Assembly: GCA_900772715.1 (NCBI GenBank)
Contig: CAAGRN010000234.1
Coordinates: 1-10,590 of the forward strand
Direction: 5' to 3'
Origin: an uncultured Subdoligranulum sp.
GTDB lineage: Bacteria > Bacillota_A > Clostridia > Oscillospirales > Ruminococcaceae
DNA: 10,590 nucleotides
The stretch's first letter is position 1. Every line of letters starts with the position of its first letter. Below the pieces are notes generated by a model. That model searched no databases. It was not told the DNA's origin and saw only the letters and a program-made list of their open reading frames with translations. Shown piece after piece: positions 6,374 to 10,590 of this stretch. Made by a program: the position numbers and the translations under genes.

Positions 6374-6391
6374 ATACGCCTGCGGGCGTAT
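6374..6391 (+). promoter_or_regulatory. Hairpin in the leg operon leader
   Basis: ATACGCC (6374-6380) and GGCGTAT (6385-6391) form a perfect 7-bp stem with a TGCG loop inside the predicted untranslated leader. It ends 7 bases before the AGGAGG ribosome binding site at 6399-6404. There is no U-tract after it, so it is not an ordinary terminator. It could stabilise the leader or affect ribosome access; no known riboswitch class was recognised. Confidence 0.5.
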
Positions 6392-6411
6392 CTTGTATAG
6401 GAGGCTTTTTT

Positions 6412-7575
6412 ATGTCGCAGTTTATTCCCCTTTCGGTCCCGAATTTCGGCGCGCGTGAGGCTGCCCTTGCCGGGGAAGCCATCACCTCGGGGTGGGTGTC
6501 CACCAGCGGCGGCAAGGTCACCGAATTTGAGCAGGCGCTTGCCGACTATGTACATATGCCCCGCGCCGTGGCGTGCAACGCCGGTTCCAGCGCGCTGCAT
6601 CTGGCGGCGATGGCGGCGGGCATTATCCGCGGAGATGAAGTCATCGTACCTACGCTGACTTTTATTGCTGCCGTCAACCCGCTGACCCGCTATATGGGCG
6701 CAGAGCCGATTTTTATCGGCTGCGATGATTCCCTTTGCATCGACCCCGATGCCGTGGAAGCTTTTTGTGCCGAGCACTGCGAGCTGCGGGACGGCAAGCT
6801 GTACAACAAAGCCACCGGCGCCCACGTCAAGGCGCTGGAGGTGGTACACGTTTTCGGCAATTTGGGCGATATGGAGCGCCTGACCGAGATCGCGCAGAAG
6901 TACCATCTGATTTTGATCGAGGATGCCACCGAGGCGCTGGGTACCCGCTTTACCGCCGGCAAATTTGCCGGTAAGTTTGCCGGCACCGTGGGCGATATCG
7001 GCTGCTACAGCTTTAACGGCAACAAGATCATCACCACCGGTGCGGGCGGTGCCGTTGTGTCCAACCACCCCGACTGGGCGGAACACGCCAAGCATCTTTC
7101 GACCCAGGCCAAGACCGACCTGCTGCAATTTTTGCACGATGAAGTCGGCTACAACTACCGCATGACCAACGTGCAGGCGTGCCTTGGCATTGCCCAGCTG
7201 GAGCGGCTGGAAGCGTTTATCGCCCACAAAAAGGCGCTGTACGACCACTATGTGGAAAAGCTGGACGGCGTCAAGGGGCTGCGCATCCTGCCCTTCCGCG
7301 AGGACTGCACCCGCCCCAACCACTGGTTTTTCAGCCTGTATGTGAAGGATTCTGCCCTTGACCGCGATGAAATCATTGAAAAATTGCAGGCGCAGGGCAT
7401 CCAGACCCGCCCGGTGTGGGCGCTGATCCACGAGCAGGCGGATTACCCCCGCAACGAAGCCTATGCGCTGGACAAGGCGCTGGATTACCGCAAGTATATT
7501 GTCAACCTGCCCTGCTCCACCAACCTGAGCATGGAGGACTGTGACCGCGTCATCGACGCCGTTCTGGCGCTGTAA
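6412..7575 (+). CDS. legC: LegC-type PLP-dependent aminotransferase (DegT/DnrJ/EryC1 family)
   Basis: Predicted to transfer an amino group to C4 of a nucleotide-linked 4-keto-6-deoxy-HexNAc, a step in legionaminic-acid synthesis. The 387 residues show a type-I fold: ITSGWVSTSGG (24-34), CNAGSSALHLA (55-65), VIVPTLTFIAAVN (78-89), LIEDATEALG (168-177) with the PLP-binding aspartate, SFNGNKIITTGAGG (200-213) with the PLP lysine Lys205, and YNYRMTNVQACLG (248-259). The start is ATG at 6412 because AGGAGG lies at 6399-6404 with 7-base spacing. An in-frame ATG at 6358 would be nearly leaderless relative to the promoter and adds 18 non-family residues. An in-frame imperfect tandem repeat gives GKFAGKFAGT (183-192). 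It is the first gene of the rightward operon. Family membership is certain; the LegC assignment rests on N-terminal style and neighbours, and a perosamine- or pseudaminic-type aminotransferase is the alternative. Confidence 0.9.
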   Translation: MSQFIPLSVPNFGAREAALAGEAITSGWVSTSGGKVTEFEQALADYVHMPRAVACNAGSSALHLAAMAAGIIRGDEVIVPTLTFIAAVNPLTRYMGAEPIFIGCDDSLCIDPDAVEAFCAEHCELRDGKLYNKATGAHVKALEVVHVFGNLGDMERLTEIAQKYHLILIEDATEALGTRFTAGKFAGKFAGTVGDIGCYSFNGNKIITTGAGGAVVSNHPDWAEHAKHLSTQAKTDLLQFLHDEVGYNYRMTNVQACLGIAQLERLEAFIAHKKALYDHYVEKLDGVKGLRILPFREDCTRPNHWFFSLYVKDSALDRDEIIEKLQAQGIQTRPVWALIHEQADYPRNEAYALDKALDYRKYIVNLPCSTNLSMEDCDRVIDAVLAL

Positions 7576-7609
7576 GGCACGAACTAAAAATGATTAGGGG
7601 GACAAACCC

Positions 7610-8659
7610 TTGCTGAAAGTCGAAGAATTGTTTATTGAACCCAGCTTTACCGTGCTGGACACCCTGCGCAAGCTGGACGAAACCGGGCAGCGCATCCTGT
7701 TTCTTGCCCCGCAGGGCAAGCTGCAGGCGGTCGTGACGGACGGCGACATCCGCAAATTCTTTTTGCGGGGCGGCACGCCCGACCAGACCGTAGACAAGGC
7801 TGCCAACTATCACCCGCTGAGCCTGTCGGTTTCCGAGCGCGGGCAGGCGCGCCGGATGCTGCAAAGCCACTGCATTGACGCGCTGCCCATTCTGGACAAG
7901 CGCGGACATATTGTGGACATCGTGTTTGCCCACGGCGTGGACGTGGACAACCGCAAGCGGGTGGACATCCCCGTTGTGATGATGGCGGGCGGGCTGGGTA
8001 CCCGGCTGTACCCCTACACCAAAATTCTGCCCAAGCCGCTGATCCCCGTGGGCGAGCAGCCGATCGCCGAATTGATCATGGACCGTTTCCGCAGCTTTGG
8101 CTGCCACGAGTTTACGATGATCGTAAACTACAAGCGCGGTATGATCAAAAGCTATTTCAATGAGCTGGAAAAGGATTATCAGGTCCATTTTGCCGACGAG
8201 GAAGTCTTTATGGGTACCGGCGGCGGGCTTTGCCTGCTGAAGGACAAAATCGACAGTCCCTTCTTTTTTACCAACTGCGACACCCTGTTGGATGTGGATT
8301 TTGGCGATCTGTACGCCTACCACAAATCCCACGGCAATTTAGTGACGATGGTATGTGCTTTTAAGCACTACACCGTCCCCTATGGCGTGGTGGAGCTGGG
8401 CGAGGACGGCGGCATTGCCGCCATGCGCGAAAAGCCCGAGCTGGACTTTTTGACCAACACCGGCGTGTATGTGGTGGAGCCGCGCGTTGTGCAGGAAATG
8501 CGCAACGGCGAGAAGATCGGTTTCCCCGATGTGATCGAGCGCTACCGCCTTGCCGGGGAAAAGGTGGGCGTGTACCCCATCAGCGAGAGCAGCTGGATGG
8601 ATATGGGGCAGCTGGAGGAGCTGGAAAAAATGCGCCGCAAGCTGGAAAATCAACAGTAA
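7610..8659 (+). CDS. ptmE: PtmE-type CBS-domain sugar-phosphate nucleotidyltransferase
   Basis: It likely makes the nucleotide-sugar precursor of the pathway; Campylobacter PtmE converts glucosamine-1-phosphate to GDP-glucosamine. Residues 1-115 form a paired CBS module (VVTDGDIRKFF at 41-51, IDALPILDKRGHIVDI at 89-104). The rest is a GT-A nucleotidyltransferase with VVMMAGGLGTRL (122-133), LPKPLIPVGEQPI (140-152), FFTNCDTL (219-226) carrying the metal aspartate Asp224, GTGGGL (202-207) and WMDMG (329-333). The start is TTG at 7610-7612, preceded by AGGGGG at 7596-7601. The ATG at 7590 is out of frame and ends after 8 codons. It is 34 bases after legC and 13 before the synthase, so one operon. 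The CBS module may sense a nucleotide, but that is inference. The guanylyl preference is taken from the family, not read here. Confidence 0.9.
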   Translation: MLKVEELFIEPSFTVLDTLRKLDETGQRILFLAPQGKLQAVVTDGDIRKFFLRGGTPDQTVDKAANYHPLSLSVSERGQARRMLQSHCIDALPILDKRGHIVDIVFAHGVDVDNRKRVDIPVVMMAGGLGTRLYPYTKILPKPLIPVGEQPIAELIMDRFRSFGCHEFTMIVNYKRGMIKSYFNELEKDYQVHFADEEVFMGTGGGLCLLKDKIDSPFFFTNCDTLLDVDFGDLYAYHKSHGNLVTMVCAFKHYTVPYGVVELGEDGGIAAMREKPELDFLTNTGVYVVEPRVVQEMRNGEKIGFPDVIERYRLAGEKVGVYPISESSWMDMGQLEELEKMRRKLENQQ

Positions 8660-8672
8660 TCGGAGGTTTATT

Positions 8673-9668
8673 ATGCCTGTTACCATCATTGCCGAGGCCG
8701 GTGTCAACCACAACGGCAGCCTGGAAATGGCCAAGGAGATGGCGCGCGCTGCCAAGGCGTGCGGCGCCGACATTGTAAAATACCAGACCGCCGTGCCGGA
8801 GCTGGTCGTCAGCAAATTTGCCGAGAAGGCGGAATACCAGAAGCAGACCACCGACGCCGCCGAGAGCCAGCTGGAGATGATCCGCAAGCTGCATTTTTCC
8901 TTTGACGCGCACCGCGAATTGAAGGAATACTGCGATTCCATCGGCATACAGTACCTGTCGGCGGCGTTTGACATCCCCAGCGTGCGGTTTTTGGGTACGC
9001 TGAACCTGCCGCTGCTGAAAATTCCTTCCGGCGAGATCACCAACCTGCCGTATCTGGAGGAGGTCGCCAAGCTGCGCACCCCGGTACTGCTTTCCACCGG
9101 GATGAGCAATTTGAATGAGATCACCGATGCGCTGGCAGTCTTGGACGAGGGCGGCTGCCCCGAAGCCACCGTGCTGCACTGCAACACCCAATATCCCACC
9201 CCCTACGAGGACGCCAACCTGACCGCCATGCTGGAGCTGTTTGAGCAGTTCGGCTTGCCGGTGGGCTTGTCTGACCACACGCCCGGCTGGGAATGTGACG
9301 TAGCCGCGACAGTTTTGGGCGCACAGGTCATTGAAAAGCACTTTACGCTGGACAAGAGCCTGCCCGGTCCCGACCAGCAGGCAAGCCTGGACCCCGCCGA
9401 GTTTGCGGCGATGGTGCAGGCGGTGCGCCATGTGGAGGCTGCCTTGGGCGACGGACACAAGCACCTGACCGCGAGCGAAGCCCCCAACAAAGCCATTGCC
9501 CGCAAGAGCATCGTGGCAGCCCGCCCCATTGCCGAGGGCGAGGTTTTTACCGAGGAAAACCTGACCACCAAGCGTCCCGGCGACGGCGTAAGCCCCATGC
9601 GCTGGCATGAGGTGTTGGGGCTGCGCGCCAAGCGCGCCTTTGCCGAGGACGAAAAAATCGAACTGTAA
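8673..9668 (+). CDS. legI: NeuB/LegI-type nonulosonic acid synthase
   Basis: It condenses a 6-deoxy-2,4-diacetamido mannose-type sugar (or ManNAc) with phosphoenolpyruvate to give a nine-carbon acid. Of 331 residues, the first 270 or so form the TIM-barrel synthase domain: IIAEAGVNHNGS (5-16), IVKYQTA (34-40), LLKIPSGEITNLPYLE (114-129), LLSTGMSN (139-146), LHCNTQYPTP (168-177), GLSDHTPGW (198-206) and VIEKHF (219-224). His202 and His223 match the metal-binding histidines of NeuB. Residues from about 278 form the C-terminal SAF (antifreeze-like) domain. The loop reads GPDQQASLDP (232-241), where many relatives have His at the first Gln. ATG at 8673 follows CGGAGG at 8661-8666. Neighbours favour legionaminic acid; NeuB for sialic acid or PseI are less likely because of LegC and PtmE. 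Confidence 0.93.
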   Translation: MPVTIIAEAGVNHNGSLEMAKEMARAAKACGADIVKYQTAVPELVVSKFAEKAEYQKQTTDAAESQLEMIRKLHFSFDAHRELKEYCDSIGIQYLSAAFDIPSVRFLGTLNLPLLKIPSGEITNLPYLEEVAKLRTPVLLSTGMSNLNEITDALAVLDEGGCPEATVLHCNTQYPTPYEDANLTAMLELFEQFGLPVGLSDHTPGWECDVAATVLGAQVIEKHFTLDKSLPGPDQQASLDPAEFAAMVQAVRHVEAALGDGHKHLTASEAPNKAIARKSIVAARPIAEGEVFTEENLTTKRPGDGVSPMRWHEVLGLRAKRAFAEDEKIEL

Positions 9669-9677
9669 GGGGAAACC

Positions 9678-10590
9678 ATGCGCAGCATTTGTGTTGTTAC
9701 CGCCACCCGCGCGGAATACGGTTTACTGCGTCCTGTCGTACAAAAATTGGCAGCAAGCGCCGATTTGCAGCTGCGGCTGGTCGTGACCGGGGCGCACCTT
9801 TGCCCGCGGTTGGGGCTGACGGTGACCGAAATTGAAAAGGACGGCTTTGCCATAGACGCCCGGCTGCCCATTTTTACCGACGATGCCGCCGAGCCGGTGG
9901 CGCAGACCATCGCCCGCACGCTGACGGTATTTGACGGATATTTTGCCCAAAGCGCCCCCGACTGCCTGCTGGTATTGGGCGACCGCTTTGAGATTTTTGC
10001 CGTAGCCACGGCGGCGGCAGCGCGGCATATCCCGATTGCCCATATTTCCGGCGGGGATGTGACCTTGGGCGCCGCCGATGAATACTACCGCCACTGCATC
10101 AGCAAGATGGCGGCGGTGCATTTTGCCTCCTGCGCCGACAGCGCCGCCCGCTTGGTGCGGCTGGGCGAAGCGCCCGACCGCGTGTTCTGCGTGGGCGGGC
10201 TGGGGGACGAAAACATCCGCACCCTGCCCAAGCTGAGCCGGGAGGCGCTTTGCGAATCCACAGGCTTTGCCCTGATGCAGCCCTTTGCGCTGGTGACCTA
10301 CCACCCCGAAACCAGCGCCGATGCAGGCTCCCCCGCGGCGCAAAGCCAGGCGCTTTGCCACGCGATGGAAGCCGTGCCGGGGATCTTTTGGCTGATGACC
10401 GGCTCCAACGCCGATGCGGGCGGGCAGGTATGCTCGGACACGCTGCGCGCCTTTGCCGCCGCCCACCCCGACCGCGCCGGTTTTGTGCAGAATCTGGGGC
10501 TGCAGCGGTATCTTTCCGCCATGCAGTATGCGTCGCTGGTGGCGGGCAACTCCTCCTCCGGCGTGGTGGAAACCCCGACCTTTCAGGTTC
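9678..10590 (+). CDS. legG: NeuC/LegG-type hydrolysing sugar-nucleotide 2-epimerase (cut by window end)
   Basis: It removes the nucleotide from a UDP- or GDP-linked 2-acetamido sugar while inverting C2, giving the free manno-configured substrate of the adjacent synthase. About 304 residues are visible of the usual 370-390; the frame is open to the window edge, so this is truncation by the window, not by mutation. Motifs: VVTATRAEYGLLRPVV at the N-terminus, VLGDRFEIFA near residues 100-110 with catalytic Asp and Glu, IPIAHISGGDVTLGA and YYRHCISKMA near 119-145, VTYHPET near 214, and NSSSGVVETPTF near the window end for nucleotide binding. ATG at 9678-9680 follows AAGGGGA (9667-9673), which overlaps the synthase stop; only 9 bases separate the genes. 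In the GDP-dependent route the substrate would be a GDP-2,4-diacetamido sugar; UDP specificity cannot be excluded. Confidence 0.92.
   Translation, partial: MRSICVVTATRAEYGLLRPVVQKLAASADLQLRLVVTGAHLCPRLGLTVTEIEKDGFAIDARLPIFTDDAAEPVAQTIARTLTVFDGYFAQSAPDCLLVLGDRFEIFAVATAAAARHIPIAHISGGDVTLGAADEYYRHCISKMAAVHFASCADSAARLVRLGEAPDRVFCVGGLGDENIRTLPKLSREALCESTGFALMQPFALVTYHPETSADAGSPAAQSQALCHAMEAVPGIFWLMTGSNADAGGQVCSDTLRAFAAAHPDRAGFVQNLGLQRYLSAMQYASLVAGNSSSGVVETPTFQV

Noticed and set aside
6358..6411. Upstream ATG extending legC by 18 residues
   Set aside because: It lies only 9 bases after the -10 box and has no ribosome binding site, while AGGAGG sits correctly before the ATG at 6412.
6955..6984. 12-base tandem repeat in legC (two copies plus half)
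   Set aside because: It is imperfect, in frame, and encodes a KFAG duplication in a surface loop; a minor slippage event without wider meaning.
6265..7431. Minus-strand open frame of 388 codons opposite legC
   Set aside because: It is antisense to a well-supported aminotransferase and would run through the divergent promoters.
8580..9608. Minus-strand open frame of 342 codons opposite legI
   Set aside because: Antisense shadow of the synthase gene, with no recognisable domain.

Overview
The window is GC-rich and densely coded. It holds a surface-glycan locus made of two divergent operons that share one short promoter region at about 6188-6411. Strong AGGAGG-type ribosome binding sites, GTG and TTG starts, and the short style of the ABC exporter ATPase suggest a GC-rich Clostridia-type Gram-positive anaerobe such as a gut Oscillospiraceae/Ruminococcaceae member. 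This is inference from style, not a marker-based identification.

Left half (minus strand, 6262 down to the window start): an export and assembly operon in the order RmlC-type dTDP-4-keto-6-deoxyhexose 3,5-epimerase, ABC-2 permease (Wzm type), ABC ATPase (Wzt type without the extra C-terminal domain), a two-domain GT2 glycosyltransferase, a REP-associated tyrosine transposase (RAYT/Y1_Tnp), and a second, paralogous two-domain GT2 glycosyltransferase. The expected job is to make a deoxyhexose (rhamnose-like) sugar nucleotide, polymerise or decorate a glycan at the cytoplasmic face, and export it by ABC transporter. The transposase fits between the two glycosyltransferase genes with almost no spare sequence. 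It carries two perfect inverted copies of a 25-bp REP-like palindrome inside its own coding region and has an apparent one-base frameshift near its end.

Right half (plus strand, 6321 to the window end): the start of a legionaminic-acid-type nonulosonic acid operon, in the order LegC-type aminotransferase, PtmE-type CBS-domain nucleotidyltransferase, LegI/NeuB-type synthase, and LegG/NeuC-type hydrolysing 2-epimerase (cut by the window end). PtmE points to the GDP-sugar route known from Campylobacter. The dehydratase, N-acetyltransferase and CMP-transferase are not in the window and would be expected further right. The two operons probably supply one glycan, with the acidic nine-carbon sugar as a component or cap.

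Unusual points: the divergent promoters are mirror images about position 6303, with both -35 boxes inside one inverted repeat. The first 70 bases of the window are a 69/70 reverse-complement copy of bases 447-516, so the leftmost glycosyltransferase ends in a fold-back junction. That is either an assembly or amplification artefact or a real inverted duplication. No RNA genes, CRISPR array or convincing terminator were seen, and no gene-free stretch exceeds about 225 bases.
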